Positions 22,399-35,370 are shown, numbered from the stretch's first letter. The stretch: 64,000 nt of DNA from Linnemannia elongata (GCA_036320915.1 JAXBDG010000005.1:1922001-1986000), one strand, 5' to 3'. Notes: generated from the letters alone by a model not told the origin. Translations and numbers: made by a program.

Positions 22399-25055
22399 TT
22401 AGATGTCAAAGCTGCTGTCACCTTCACTGACACCCCTATGCCGCTTGACAGCCCTCGCCGGTCCACCATCTTCTTCCCCTTCTACCCCTCCAGCTCCTAC
22501 TTCGCCTTCGTCGTGCTCAGACACAGACACAGACATAGACGACACAAACTCGTGTTCACGTCCATCATACCCATCAACCGCCCGTCCAAACTGTCGACCC
22601 TGCCCCTGTTCCTGTTCAGCGCCATGTTCAATTGTTGTTGTTGTTGCTGATTGAAAATCATATCTCGAAAAGTCGTCTGATCGAATTGACCTTTGGCCGT
22701 CACTGTCGTCGTCGCTCTCCTCCTCAAATTCGGCGTTTTGCCCATGAGCTCCATCAGCGCCATAGCCTCCTCCTCCTCCACTACCGAACATAAACATACC
22801 ACCTCCTCCTTCCCCGTCATCATCAGACTCATCTGCCTCCCGTGCCTTGAACCGCTGCAGCTCATCCAAAACCTGCTGAACATCCAGAATACACTCCTTC
22901 AGAAGCTCACCATCTCTAGATTCACCATTCTCATCCATGGAGAGACCGGATAAAGAGGGGAGCTCAGAAAGGGCATGACGTGCTGAAGGTCGTCTTGCTC
23001 CAGAGAAGGTGACCATGCGCTCAATCAGTCGGAACGACGCTTCGGAAATTAAAGTTGGCGGCGCAGGCTCCTCCTCTCTGTCGTTGTCGTCGTCATCCTC
23101 GTTGTGTGTGACTAGCGAATCGGAGGTATTATTCTCCTTTTCGTTCAGAGACGCTGGAGAGGAACCAAGGAGAATCGATGTCAAGTCGTTGGTCTCCAAC
23201 GCCTGAAATATCAACTTGCCATAGTCCGGCATCGTCTTGTACTCCTACATTCGTACATCAAATTTTTTTGCAACGCATGAATATCATTTCTCCTTTCTGA
23301 TCCTTTGATGAACAGATAGATGGACAACAAAGTACGAAGGAAGAAGTATCACTTACAGGCCAGTTGTTGTCTGTGGGTGTACCGAGCACCTTGACAATGG
23401 CGCAGACTTGGCCGATATCTGAATCTGCCTCAAAGAGGTGTTTCCCCAAGTACATCTCGGCAAAGAGCACTCCTGCGGACCAAATGTCAATCGCATTGGT
23501 GTACTTTCCTGAAGAAAACAGGAGCTCAGGCGCTCGGTATGCCCTATTAGGAGAACAAGGCAACGTCAGTGTTAAGAATGAGTGTGAATCGATCGAAGCG
23601 TGCCTGGATATAATCTATCGAGTTGACTTGCATACCTTGTGCCGACCTCAAAGGTGAGCCCTTGCTGCTGCCTCTGCTGTGGTTGGTAGTGATTATGTTG
23701 ATCTTCCTCAACTTCCACCGCTTCCTCATCATGTAGAACGGTCTCAAAAGTCGAATCGGAGGCCGAATGAAAGGTGGCGCAACCAAAGTCAGAAATTAGA
23801 CACTGAACAACGCCGCGCCCCTTTCCATCCTTCCTGTCCTGCACCACACCCATCTGCTCGTCCCTGTATCCTCCAGGCGCAATCGTGACCAGGATGTTGC
23901 CTGCCGAGATGTCTCTATGGATCAACCCAGCTTCATCATGGATCCAAGCCAGTCCTTCCAGGATCTGTCGCATACATGTCTCCACCATAAAAGGTCTCGT
24001 CTTTGTCCAACCAATCTGGATAAGATCCTGCAACGAGTTGTGAACCAGCGGCAAGATGATCCCACCAGGTCCTGGTTGACGCGAAAATATCCTGTGAAAT
24101 AGGTGAAGCTTGGCCTCAGCAGAGCTTTTAGGATCAATCTCGTGTATGCTCTCACTGACGTCAGAGTCATAGTCGTCGCTATCCCATCCTGAACTCTGAC
24201 GGAAGGGTGCAAACAGGTTCTGGGGGCCATCCTCGAGAATGGAAGTTGAAGACGGTTGCAGTAGTGTAAGTGTCGATGTTGGGATGCCTCCTGCGTCAGA
24301 CTGAAAGAGACTCCTGCCAAGAGGTAAGGCCGATACAAGGAGAGATCCTCCAAGGGGTCCTGATGAAATGCCCAGATGCGCTGGCGATGAGTCCTCTTCC
24401 TGTCTACGGGGTTTCTGGAACACGTTGGGCTTTTTATGTCCCGTGAATCCCAAGAACGGCACCACCTATCATACATTGATACAACTGAAGTCTTTAGAAC
24501 CCCGTTATCGTAGCATGGTAGAATCTTTACCAAGGAGAAAAATATGCAAATGCGAAAGAAAATTACATTGGGATGTCCTTGGGCGGCGCGAAGGGCTGCA
24601 ATCTCACGCTTGGCTTTGAGTCCAAACTTGACGTTCTTTGGGACATCAGTCTGACCAATCGCAGTCCATCCATGCGCTAATGGCTTTTGCTTCAGTGTTG
24701 TATCGCTGCCATCACCTTCGTCCTCATCGTCTGCTTCATCATCGTCAGACGAGCTATCGAATCCGTCGGCGTAGGATGTAGAGCTCGACAAGAACTTAAT
24801 AGCAACCAGCTCAGGACCTCGCTGTCTCGTCTCAGCAGTTCCATTTACTGGCCCGTCGCTGCCATCATGCGTCAGACTGAGTACCGAGAGAACACCCTCC
24901 TCGTCAGTATTGTTGTCATGTGCCTGCTGCTGCTGTTGCGACTTTAGGGTGTCACGTAGTAATGAGGGCTCCAGGTGGACGATGCTGGCTTTAATAATCC
25001 TATCACCTGTGTAAGGGTTCTCATGCAGAAGCTTGGCCGTGTTCAGGAGATGCAT
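22399..25055 (-). CDS. CDK-like (CMGC) protein kinase, Cak1/Csk1-like candidate
   Basis: Four exons (25055-24567, 24465-23636, 23543-23357, 23244-22399) give 783 residues. The start is the first in-frame ATG (MHLLNTAKLL); upstream codons begin only with TTG after an in-frame stop. Kinase landmarks are VAIK (Lys87), helix-C Glu151 in KREIAAL, HRDISAGNILV (346-356), DFGCA (389-393) and YRAPELLFSSGKYTNAIDIWSAG (from 442), which fits the CDK/CMGC group. No glycine-rich loop precedes VAIK. Acidic and Gln-rich insertions lie between beta-3 and helix C, after helix C, and in the activation segment. The C-terminal ~200 residues are Asp/Glu/Gly-rich and probably disordered. Missing the glycine loop is known for yeast Cak1, so a CDK-activating role is plausible but not shown. 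The catalytic Lys, Asp and Asn are all present, so activity is expected. Confidence 0.85.
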
Positions 25056-25465
25056 CGCTCGAGAGGTTCCCGTTTCGCCTGCTGGGATGTCTGACAAGGA
25101 GGGGTAGTTGAATGAATGAAGAGGGATGCATCAAGGAATCGAAGAAAAGGCGTGTGTCGATGGTAAGGCAGTCACAGAAAGACAAGGGGAGTCTGTCAAT
25201 TTCACGAAACAAAGAAGTCATTTTTTGAAGGTCGCGTTCAGGGGAAGTTCTGGGAGCGGGAAGCCATCATGGCTCCCAACATCCAGCGGGTAGAAGCGGG
25301 TACATCATTGAACGCATTCACTTCTTTTTTTTCATAACAATTAGACCTTCCTTCGGTCCCAATGCTCATCTTCCGTTGGGATGGCCCTTATCCCGCGTGC
25401 AGGAGCCCACTTTCTGTCGTTCATTTCTCTCTTTCATTTCTTCCCAGACCCCAGAATAGAAGCAC

Positions 25466-25481
25466 GGGGGGGGGGGGGGGG
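25466..25481. repeat. G16 homopolymer
   Basis: Sixteen consecutive G on the plus strand, about 410 bp upstream of the kinase start. It could form a quadruplex or mark an unstable tract. Confidence 0.9.
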
Positions 25482-27883
25482 CAAGCTTTCTGAGTTTATG
25501 TATGATTCTTCCTTCCCATGCCGGAAATGAACTCCCAGAAGTAACCAAAATGTAACAGCAATAGGTGGGAGTTACTCCACCTCCTGGATGTATATGTGGG
25601 CTGGGACGAAATGCTGTATATTTTTATTTTTCGCGTCCTTTTTCCCTTCCCGGACGGGAACAAATTCTGTGGAAGTTGTTATCTATACCTCTCCTATCCT
25701 ACTGTGCCATCCTGATATGCTACGCACCGCCTGACAGCAACCACACAACTCCTCGCCGCAGCCTGCCTGCCCTTCGTCATGGATTGAAAATGGAATGACA
25801 TCTTACAGCACATGAAAAAGGGACGAAGGTATGACTCTTCTCCTCCATCCCCTCTTTCTACGTCTCTATTTCAGGAAGCTAACCACCCCCAACAACACAC
25901 CCCAACACACAACACCTCATCGCATCGCATTGCATCGCATCACAATCGCGTCGCTTGTAATCTGGCTTTTTGTTAGTTCCTGTCTACTTGCTTGACTGGA
26001 GCACTTGCCATCACTTTTTGTCTCGGAAATGAAAACAGAGAACAGTGAGAGCACATATTCCGGATGTCATATGCGATATGCGTATACAAGGAGGTGGGTT
26101 AAAGAGGAGGGAGAGATAGAGAGACAGAGAAAAAGGGGTAAAGGGAAAGAAAGGGAGAGGATAGAAAAGAAAAGAAAAAGAGAACGGACGCGAAGGAGGG
26201 AGGGAATTGAGGCAAAATAATAATTGTGGCCCTGAACCAGACTGAGCCTTGACCCTGAATAATAATCTCCTCTCCTACCCCAAAGGAAGGAGGAAAAAAG
26301 AGATGAAAGCAGTAAGAACAATGCGTGTTTCGTTCATAAGATTCATTTGTGGAAGGCGCTAGTATTGTTTTGTGCGTGTCCGATACTCTACTCAACGGGA
26401 GATGAAAAGATAGACGGATGAAGAGAAACATAGATACACACGCACGCACGCACGCAAGAAGTAAGAGATGTATGAAGATGCGGTAAGCATATAGGGGGTG
26501 GTGTGGTTAATCAGAGGTGTGTTAGCGACTGGTGAGCAGCGTCAATCGTTCATTTCTTGTTGTGGTCTCGGCCTTACCTTCTCTCTCTATCCTGTACATC
26601 TGTTGTGCATATCGCGAGATGGGAATAAACGAACAATGAAAAAAAGGCGCCAGTACCTCCTTGACATCCCCATCATTACACACGGAGGAAATGAAAATGA
26701 AGAACGCTTTGAGTCCCCCTCTGTCAGGTTCGCTTCGTCAGGTAAGCAATGGAAAAACGATAAATGAAAAGACGAGAAGATAGAGAAACAAAGAGAGGAT
26801 AGAAAGAGAGAGACAAAGTGACAGAGAGAGAAAGTGACACGAAACGGACGCATACTCCAAAGGTTCAAGAAGCGCGTCAGTCTTGTCCCACTTTCTCTCC
26901 TCGGTTGGACACTCTCGCTCACTTCGCGTCCTTGTTTCGCTCGGGCACAAACCAAACTCCACCCGTCTGTCCCTTCCTCCCTGAGTCTCCCTCCCTGAGT
27001 TTCCCTCCCTGAACCCCCCTTCTCCTCTGTCTCCCTATTTCTCACCCAACCTCTCGTATCTCGTATCTCATAGCCTATTGTCGCCCTTTGTCACTCATTT
27101 CACATACTCATCATCTATCTACTTGTCTATCTATCTATCTGTCGTCTCTCACGCCCTATCGCTTTCGCTTGCACATCTCCCTCGTATACAGTACTGTCAA
27201 CATTACACTTCAACCCCCCTATTTTCGTTTATCCCAGCAGGGTCTAACCACCCCCACCCCCCTTCCCTATTCTCCAAAGAAAAATAACATGCAACTACAA
27301 AAAGGCGTAGAACAAACCAAACAAAACCAATGATGGGAACGCCTTGTCCTGTGTTCATTATTCCGTGTGCATTGTGCCTGTCTGTTTACTCCCCTCTCCT
27401 CTTGGCACAAAACACAGAAGGGAGTAAAGGGAAGGCAGCAAAGGTCCAATCAATAATAACGTCCTTGAACCCTTTATTTTTTGTGTATTTGGTACTTCTT
27501 TCCTTCCCGAGGCTCAGAAAAAAAAGACTTTTGGTGTCACAATGGCTTGACGAACAGCAGCGTCGCGTCTCTTTTTGTCTCCGTTGGCTTTGCTTTTTTG
27601 GAAGAATGCCTGAGTGGGCACATGTGCTCTCAAAAAGGGAACAAAGGGGGCGAGTAAGGAAGGATGATGAGAAGGATGGATAGAAGGGGGGGAGAGAAGG
27701 GAAAGAAGAGAAAGAAGGGATAAACAAGGTCATGGAACGAGAGAACGAGTGAACTGTAGAAAGAGAGAAAGACACACATACAGACATCTCAATTGTTCCA
27801 TAGGACCATACAATAGTATCTAATATCCTCTGTACTGCCAGCCATCAAGTCAGTCAATTTTCCCCCGTGGATCATGCGCACAT

Positions 27884-27921
27884 CAACAACAACAACAACA
27901 AGAGCAACAACAACAACAACA
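27884..27921. repeat. (CAA)n microsatellite
   Basis: Trinucleotide CAA repeat with one interruption (GAG). It lies in the 3' flank of the poly-Q gene and is not translated in any model. Confidence 0.9.
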
Positions 27922-28141
27922 GAACTTGAGTAGAGTAAAAGAACACTTTTATACAATTGAGTTTATAAAGAAGCTATAGAACAACCTTGGAAGAGGTTTT
28001 TTTGGAGATGTTTTACAATAGAATACAGTAGACGCGAAAAAATATACAATGGCAAAGAAAAAGAAATGGCACCGTGTTGCCGAATGGTTTTTGGTATGCG
28101 CGCCTCTTCAAAAGAGGAGGCAGGCTTATCCGATTGCTTGT

Positions 28142-29320
28142 TTAGAGACGACGTGCACGGCGACCGTCAAGCTTCATCCCGCGGGATCGGGCTTCGGCAT
28201 AACCCTGGGTATATTGGCCTGCTTTGTGGGAGCACCAACCATCTTGATCCTTGGAAAGTTGGGCAATGCGCATCAAGGACTGCTTGGCAGTCATGCGACC
28301 GGCACTGACTGGCTGTTGTTGTTGCAGATTTTGGGCGACCATGGTCGATTCGGCTTTCGCAGTAGCCATCGTCGTGCTACTGTTCAGACCTATCGAGGAC
28401 TCTGCAATACTGGGCAAAAGCTTGGCGGGGGCAGATGATGTCTGGGAAGAGGGGGCGAAGGGCGACGACAGCAAGGCGGTGAACTTTTGACCCGGAGCTG
28501 GGTGGTGGAAGACTACGGGCGAGAACGTGACAGTGGGTCGACGGTTCTTGGCAGAGATCTGGGTGGCGACCGACAGGGAACCATCAGAGACTCTGCGTGA
28601 GATGGACGACCGTAAGGATCCGCTCAGAGAGGAAGTCTTGGATGAGGAAGAGGCTACAATGACAAGAGCTTCTTGGGGCTGAGCGCAGGCCATGGAGGCA
28701 CCACCGTTGTAGCTATCATCCTCAGAGATTCCAAACATCCAGTCGTCATGGTAGTGCTCGTTCTGCTGTTGATAGGCGTAATGGCGCTGGTTCTGGCGAC
28801 GGTTATAATGGCGGTAGTAGTGGTGGTCCTGCTGCTGCTTGTTGGACTGCTCCTGGGTCAAGACGCGAGCACCGGTCGCTCTTGAGAGAGATGAATTGGA
28901 GCTGTTGGAGGAGTAGGCAGAAGATGGCGAGGATCCAACGGAGGACGGGCAGAGTGAAGGGGAGGACGAATAGGTAGGGGAAGAGGAGACGAGGTTGTGT
29001 TGATAATGGGGGTTGTACGAATGGCGTTCTTCGCAGGGAAATTGCTGGAGGGCGCGCTCACGCTGGTCGACCTGGGTAGTGAGTTCGCTGAAGATGGAGT
29101 AGTACCTTGGCTTGTTGTCGTTTTGGTCGGGGTGGAGCTGATCCTTAGTTTGATAGAACTGGTTATGTTGTTGTTGTTGTTGTTGCTGCTGCTGCTGCTG
29201 GCGCGAAAGGGAATGTGAATGTGGGGATGATTTTGGAGGCGAGGTGGAGGAAGGAGAGGGAGTGGAGGGAGCCACCTGGCGGTGGACTCTGTTGTGAAGA
29301 GGGTTGATGAAGCTGATCAT
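28142..29320 (-). CDS. Low-complexity poly-Gln/Ser protein of unknown function
   Basis: One uninterrupted frame of 392 residues from the ATG at 29320; an extension seven codons upstream uses GTG and was not accepted. There is a poly-Gln run near residues 40-52, many Ser/His/Tyr/Asn patches and a basic C-terminus (EARSRGMKLDGRRARR). A more ordered stretch, KNRRPTVTFSPVVFHHPAPGQ (about 258-278), is followed by TALLSSPFAPSS, and near the end KQSLMRIAQLSKDQDGWC. I do not recognise a family. A CT-rich leader of about 300 bp on the coding strand (plus-strand purine, 29480-29740) supports real transcription. It is flanked by 3.1 and 8.3 kb without genes, a setting seen with regulatory genes, but that is conjecture. 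Confidence 0.65.
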   Translation of the reverse strand: MISFINPLHNRVHRQVAPSTPSPSSTSPPKSSPHSHSLSRQQQQQQQQQQQHNQFYQTKDQLHPDQNDNKPRYYSIFSELTTQVDQRERALQQFPCEERHSYNPHYQHNLVSSSPTYSSSPSLCPSSVGSSPSSAYSSNSSNSSLSRATGARVLTQEQSNKQQQDHHYYRHYNRRQNQRHYAYQQQNEHYHDDWMFGISEDDSYNGGASMACAQPQEALVIVASSSSKTSSLSGSLRSSISRRVSDGSLSVATQISAKNRRPTVTFSPVVFHHPAPGQKFTALLSSPFAPSSQTSSAPAKLLPSIAESSIGLNSSTTMATAKAESTMVAQNLQQQQPVSAGRMTAKQSLMRIAQLSKDQDGWCSHKAGQYTQGYAEARSRGMKLDGRRARRL

Positions 29321-30527
29321 GGTTGCAGCAAGCGATGTCACGCTGAGGGACGACAGTATGTATATTTAGGAGGATGTGTGGACGTGTTGTGTATGAATAA
29401 TGACTTCAGGACAAGTTGTACAAGGATTAGTGTAGGTGAAGGCGGAGTTGTTGTTTGTGTAAGGCGAGGGTAAGGGTCTTCTTCCTTTTGGGGAGTGGGG
29501 TAAGAATGAGCAGAGTGGGGGAGGAGGAGGAGAGGGTGAGAGCAGGACAATGGGAATGTGGTATTAGAATGAGAGTGGGAGTGATGGCGACAAAGGGAGG
29601 AGAAGGAAGAGAAGGAAGACAAGAAAGAGACGAGAAGAGAAGCGAAGAGAAGAGAAGGCGATGGAGAGGAAATAAAACAATAAGAACAATAAGGAAAGAG
29701 AGAAGAAAGAAAAGAGAAGAAAGAAGTGAAATAAGAGAGGAGGACAAAGAAGAAGAAAACCTTTTTTTTTTTCTTTCTTATGTGGGTTTGCCTATCTGCC
29801 CGTCTGCCTGGCCAATCCATCAAGTCGTGTGCTTATGTGCTGGTCTCACCCGTGCTTTTCTTCTTCACTTTTCCGATTGAATTCACCTTTATTCAGTCGC
29901 GAATTCATATTCATCGATTGTTACTTGCAATTCAATTGGTTATTGCTTAGCGCAACACCCACTCACTCACTCACTCACACATGCAACCCTCTTTTTTTTT
30001 TTGCCTATTGTTTCCCGCTTTCAATACTTGGCAACCCTTGCTTTGCCTACCTATACCTAGTCCACCTCTGCATCTCTACCTAGCCTGCTGTTGCAACCCC
30101 CGTCTTCTTCTTTGTCCGCCTCAATTGCATCTTGCCACTTTCTTTCTCCATCATTCCACATACACTCTACTGATACACAACTGGACCTCTAAGGATCGTC
30201 CTCTCTACAAATGCCAAAACGGCAATCGGGGGTAGACAATGAAGACGAAAACGAGAGGTGTTCCACTCTTGGGGGAGTGGGAAAAGAGATACTCTTCAAC
30301 CAACGAGCCAATTGGCCATCAAAATCCTTTTTGCCGCCTTTTTTTTAACAATCTTCTTTTTTTTTTTTTAATCCAGGCCACTTGGAGACAGACAGACACC
30401 ACGATTGACCAGAGAACGAGTGTCAGCTCTGCCAGAGATCCAAAAGAAAAGGGAAGAAAAAGACGGAGAAATGGGAATTGTAGAAAACCAGCAAATAGGG
30501 TCTGCATGGTTCTGAGGATGTGGTGGT

Positions 30528-30554
30528 GATGGTGGTCAATTATTAACCACCATC
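30528..30554. repeat. Perfect 9-bp inverted repeat (hairpin)
   Basis: GATGGTGGT, a 9-nt A/T loop, then ACCACCATC. It lies in gene-free DNA with no obvious host transcript. Confidence 0.7.
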
Positions 30555-30942
30555 CATCAATTATCAAAGGCAGACAGAGAACCCCATCGAAATCGACTCT
30601 AAATGGTGTCCATGTGAAGAGTCTACATGTTGATCTTTCACACCACTATCATCGCAAACAAACAAAGGATTACATAGCGAATCAACTCGCCCACTATTCG
30701 CATCGGATGTCAATAGATATGGCAGGTGGGCACCGTACATAGAAGGCAGAACAAGAGATGCCACACGGCACGCACACGTTGTCGTTGTCGTTGGGCGTAT
30801 CAATCTAAGCAACAGAAGGAAAAATGATGTAGTGTTGTGCCATTGAAAGTTAGGTCACGAACTACGTGAGTATGAGTGGATGGGATGGACACAAAAGGCA
30901 AACGGCTCCGAACAGAGCGTCCGTCTAGCGTCCATCTATTTC

Positions 30943-30943
<1 letters not shown>

Positions 30944-30995
<52 letters not shown>
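30944..30995. repeat. A52 homopolymer
   Basis: Fifty-two consecutive A, followed by GTTG and a T run. It is one of four tracts of about 34-52 A in the window. Confidence 0.95.
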
Positions 30996-30998
<3 letters not shown>

Positions 30999-33431
30999 GT
31001 TTTTTTTTTCATTTCCACAAACAACACACAATACACACCACACACGCAAGCATCTCATAAAATGACAACAATTTGTTATTAGGGGCATGTGGATGAGCAA
31101 CAACCTTTACCACGGGTCATATTATTCGATACACCCCCATCCACCCGAGCCACATGTATGATGCTATGCTTCAAGTGGGGTGAAGCAGGGGGAAACAGGG
31201 GAAATGAGCGAGGCGGAGTGGAGGACCATGAGGAGGAGGTGGTGGTGGTCACTTCCCGGTCGTGAGCCACCACACTATACATTTCATACAATTCAGACAT
31301 ACATACAGATCATTCCACCCATCCCTTCCATTATCATTCATCGACTCTCCTGATACAAATTGTGCTCTCATCTACATACCTACCATCTGATCTGTACTCA
31401 TCAAAAGGACAAATAGCAGGCTGAAGTGGCATGGCATCGACAACAAGTTATATTGGTCCCCTTTCCCCCCACATCCACATCTTGCGAGGAGCGGCGCGCA
31501 TCTCTTTGCGGTTCATGTTCGAGTTCAGCCTTTTCAATTCGCGCGTTGTGGTAGTAATTAGCCACTTCTTCATCTTGGTGTATTGTTGCACGTTCTTCCC
31601 AATTCCTTTCCTTCCTTTGACCCTCCCTTGATATTACAGCCACCATCCATTGGCATGTCCCGAATAAAAACGCTGCGCCAAATGATAGGTGGCAAGAAAA
31701 GAGAGGAGAGCAAAAGAAGGAATATATGTCAGCCGGTGCGACCATAATTTGTATTTTCTACTCTTGTATTTATCTGCACGCTTATTTCATTGTGGTCATC
31801 CCATCATGTGGGAGGGAGGAAGGGAAGGGAAGGGAAGCAAGAGAGAAAAAAATAAATAAGGAGACGAAGAAAGGGAAGGAAGGGATCAGAGCATGCCAAG
31901 CTGCACATACGGGACATACTTTGTAACAGTGTATTGAACAGATCATTTTTTTTCGACTCGATACTATTTTTGTGCCACCCGCAAGCACGCATCGCATGCT
32001 CCTCCTCCCTCCTCCTCCTTCTCTCTTCTCCTTCCCCTCCGATCTCTCATATGGTCCTGTTGTTTGCTTTTTATCATTCTTTGTTTCGGCATGGACATGT
32101 TTAGAGTACGTAGAAGGAAGAAAGAGAATGAGAAGGGGCGGTAAAAAGGTCACGCTTTTTTTTTTTTTTTTTTTTTCTTTTTGTGCAGGTGGAAGTGGGA
32201 AGGGCGGATGATGGTATAGATGGGAGCGTAACAAACAGCAAACAGCATCAAAACATAACAAAGCCATTATCAATCCCATTTACCCTAGTGTAAACGCCTC
32301 ATCTTCCCTTGCATGGTACTGCTATGTGTTTGTCATTCATCACTTCATGATCCTTTTTCAATCCCACTACACCGTTCAAGCGACCGACCGACCCTTCCTC
32401 TCTTCCAAAAGAAAAAAAATAACCACATGCAAAGCCCTTCAACCGAAATATCCATCGGAAGTAAGTGAAAAGTGTGATCATGCTCTTCCTGCTCTCGTCC
32501 CTCTTGGAAGGGTCACGACATGGACAAACTGAAACAAAGAGAAGAAGGACCCTTGGATCGATTTCAAACCGGACCTGGTGGCGACCAGGCAGAGAGACGA
32601 ACAAAGGGAGAGGGAAGCTGTCAGGACAGGATTTCCATCAAACCCTATCTCTTCCCTTCTTCTCTTCCGGTCATCATCATCATCCTAGTCTTACGTCTAC
32701 TACCCACTCACAGAGAACTCACCAAAAAAGAGGGTTACCATGGACAATGAATCAAAGAAAAAAGAAGCCCAGGGCCATCAGTCGGAATCAAAACTATATA
32801 TCTTCAAGGAACCAATCGCGTCCTCGAGTGCTCCCGGCGAACCTGACTGCGAACCTGACTGGCACGCGCCCAATCGTGTGATATCGGAGAAAACATTTCC
32901 TGGGAACATCGCATTACTAACTTACTAAAAGGCCAGCCTGGCTTTCTATCTCTCTCCCTCTCCTTCTTTCATTTGCTCTACGAAGGTCTCTAGAATGCAC
33001 AGAGTATTCTTGAAACGAATCCTTGAGGGGAGGAGGTGGATGAACCTATGAAGGTCCTCTCCTGGTCAGCAAAAGAGAGTGTTATGACGGAGGGCGGTGG
33101 ACAATGACGAATCAGTGCCTCGGGAGATGATGGTGATGACGACAAGGGACAGAAACAGGGATAAGAGCAAAGGACGATGATGACAAGGAAAAAATGACGG
33201 AGACTGTCTCCAGGAACAATAACTCGCGTCTCATTTGCAAGCAAAACACTAGGCCACTTCAAAGTAACTTTCGCGTTTTCGTATGTGACTACAGGAATGA
33301 ACTCTAAACAGGCTATCCAGAACTGGGTGTCCTTGTACGAGAAACCGAAACATTATTCAAAGGGGTTAAGAAGTCATTCAACCATCCATCCCTTCCCTTC
33401 CGTCCCTCTCAATCCCATGTCCTTCACCTTC

Positions 33432-33452
33432 CCTCTCTCTCTCTCTCTCTCT
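33432..33452. repeat. (CT)n microsatellite
   Basis: Perfect CT repeat in gene-free DNA. Confidence 0.9.
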
Positions 33453-33886
33453 GCCCCTCACACACGCGCCGACGCCGACGCCAACATTACACAAGGTTCC
33501 TCGTCTGCTTACTTGTCGGCCTCTTTTTTTTTTTTTTTTTTTGTCCTTATTGTAAACAGTATCATCAAACGGAGGAACCAAAGACCAAGAAAGGCTAGAA
33601 AAACGGGAGTGAAAATACGATATTTTATGCAAGGACACACTCTCTATTTTTTTTTTTTTTGTCTGTAGTGGTAATATTCCGAGTTGACCTGGTCCTTGGA
33701 CGCACCTAAAACAATTAACCGATCCATGTTTCTTTGGAGAAGGAGAGCAATTGAAAGCAAAAGGTGAAGTAGTCCAAAAGCGACAAAAGTATGGTTAGAG
33801 GATTGACCTGCATTACAAGACAGAAACGTGAGACGGAGAGGTGAACCACCACTTGTTCATTTGCTACATAATACCTAAGCATAAGG

Positions 33887-33914
<28 letters not shown>
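33887..33914. repeat. (CT)n microsatellite
   Basis: Perfect CT repeat of 14 units in gene-free DNA. Confidence 0.9.
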
Positions 33915-33918
<4 letters not shown>

Positions 33919-34275
33919 TAGAGTCTCCATTGCCGTATTTACATGATTACCTTTGCGACCTCCTTGTCGTCTGTACTGCACACACCTCTCCTGTTTCGGA
34001 ACTCGATAATAATATCATTGCCCACCTTAATTGAACTGACTCCTGCTGTTTCTTATCATGGTCCTCGGTGATTTCTTTCTCTTTTGCGCCTAATGGGTTA
34101 ATCCTAATCATGCCATCCCCTTCCTCCTCTTCCTCTTCTCCCCTTCGCCCATCGCAACCCATTTACTATTCTCTCTCTTATTGGTTTCGTTTCTTACATA
34201 TACACACACATTCTTTGTGCTCTCATGCCTTCCTATTTTTCCCTTTTACCCTCAATTGCTAAGGGGTTCATCGCA

Positions 34276-34305
34276 TCAGTCAGTCAATCAGTCAGTCAGT
34301 CAGTC
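34276..34305. repeat. (CAGT)n microsatellite
   Basis: Tetranucleotide repeat with one CAAT variant, about 30 bp. Confidence 0.9.
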
Positions 34306-35204
34306 TCGTCGATGAAGCATGAAGCATTCAAAAAATAGACATGCAAGAAACGACAAGGGGATGGATGGATAAGAAGGGAATGACCTGTTATTGACAGCTT
34401 GCTTTGGCCCATCTTGCTCTTTTCTTCTATTTGCCATTTGCTGCATGAATCCCGCCGAATCGCACGCTCACTATTGCACCCCATGCAGGTGTTCTTTTTC
34501 CCGATGTAAGTAGATGGAGATGGATGTAGAAAGGAGCAAGGAGACAGAATGAAAAGAAAGGAGTTGAGGTTGCTCTAATTGGATCGCCCATTTGGAGGAC
34601 CTGGGCACACATTTGACCAAATTATTTTTTCGACCTTTTCCTCGGCTGAGCCTCCTCCTCCTCCTCCTCCTCCCTCCTTCCCTCTCTCCTCGTTGAGTAG
34701 TGCTCCTTTCCTTACTTGTCAGACAAAACACAATTCGCGACAATGCGGACTAATACATGGTGCCATGTTACGTTGTCGACCGAAAGTGGAAAAGTGAAGA
34801 GGAGAAAGGGTGTGACATTCGTAATATTTGAGGTCAGCATGGACCACCCAAGCCTTGTTTTTTTGTGTTGTCCCTCCCTTGATTTGGTCTTTTCACGATT
34901 TTTTTTTTTTTTTTTTTTTTTTTTGCTCTTGAGCGTCGTCCATGTAATCAAGCACAACGGTTCTGCTTTTTTGGTTGCCCGATTTGAAGTAAAAAAAAAT
35001 AAACAAGGATGGATGTTTTTGCATTTGCATCCTTTTCCTGCTCTGCCTCCTGCTCCTTCTCGTTCTCCTTATCTTTCTTCTCGTTCTCCCTCTCCTTCAT
35101 CCCTACTCGTTGAAATATGCACTTGCTGCGGTCTTGCACGGCATGGCATGGTATGGCATGGGTATGCCTTGTAGCTCACCCCCTTATTTCCTCCTGTGCG
35201 ATAT

Positions 35205-35206
<2 letters not shown>

Positions 35207-35240
<34 letters not shown>
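35207..35240. repeat. A34 homopolymer
   Basis: Thirty-four consecutive A about 130 bp before the degenerate repeat family. Confidence 0.95.
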
Positions 35241-35243
<3 letters not shown>

Positions 35244-35370
35244 AAACAAAAAAAAACGGTTCACTACCACTAGGTTGAGCAAATGTATGATACATACATG
35301 TCCATCCTGCCTTTTCTCGCCAAAATCCATCGGGCACCTCCTGTTGTCTTGCTACGGCTGCGGCTCACGG

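Larger units (their letters stand above)
25056..28141. other. 3.1-kb gene-free interval
   Basis: No supportable coding frame. It holds a G16 tract (25466-25481), a CGCAT-rich patch near 25921-25950, plus-strand polypurine at 26100-26210 and 27640-27780, plus-strand polypyrimidine at 26880-27260 with a CTAT repeat, and a CAA repeat (27884-27921). The pyrimidine and purine blocks resemble the leaders of real genes here but lead into nothing recognisable. Confidence 0.6.

Noticed and set aside
25056..25221. Upstream frame as the start of the CDK-like kinase
   Set aside because: It is in another frame with no good donor; in the kinase frame a TGA lies upstream and only TTG precedes the ATG at 25055.
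27884..27921. CAA repeat considered as part of a CRISPR or tandem coding repeat
   Set aside because: Simple trinucleotide microsatellite with no spacers; there is no CRISPR array in this eukaryotic DNA.
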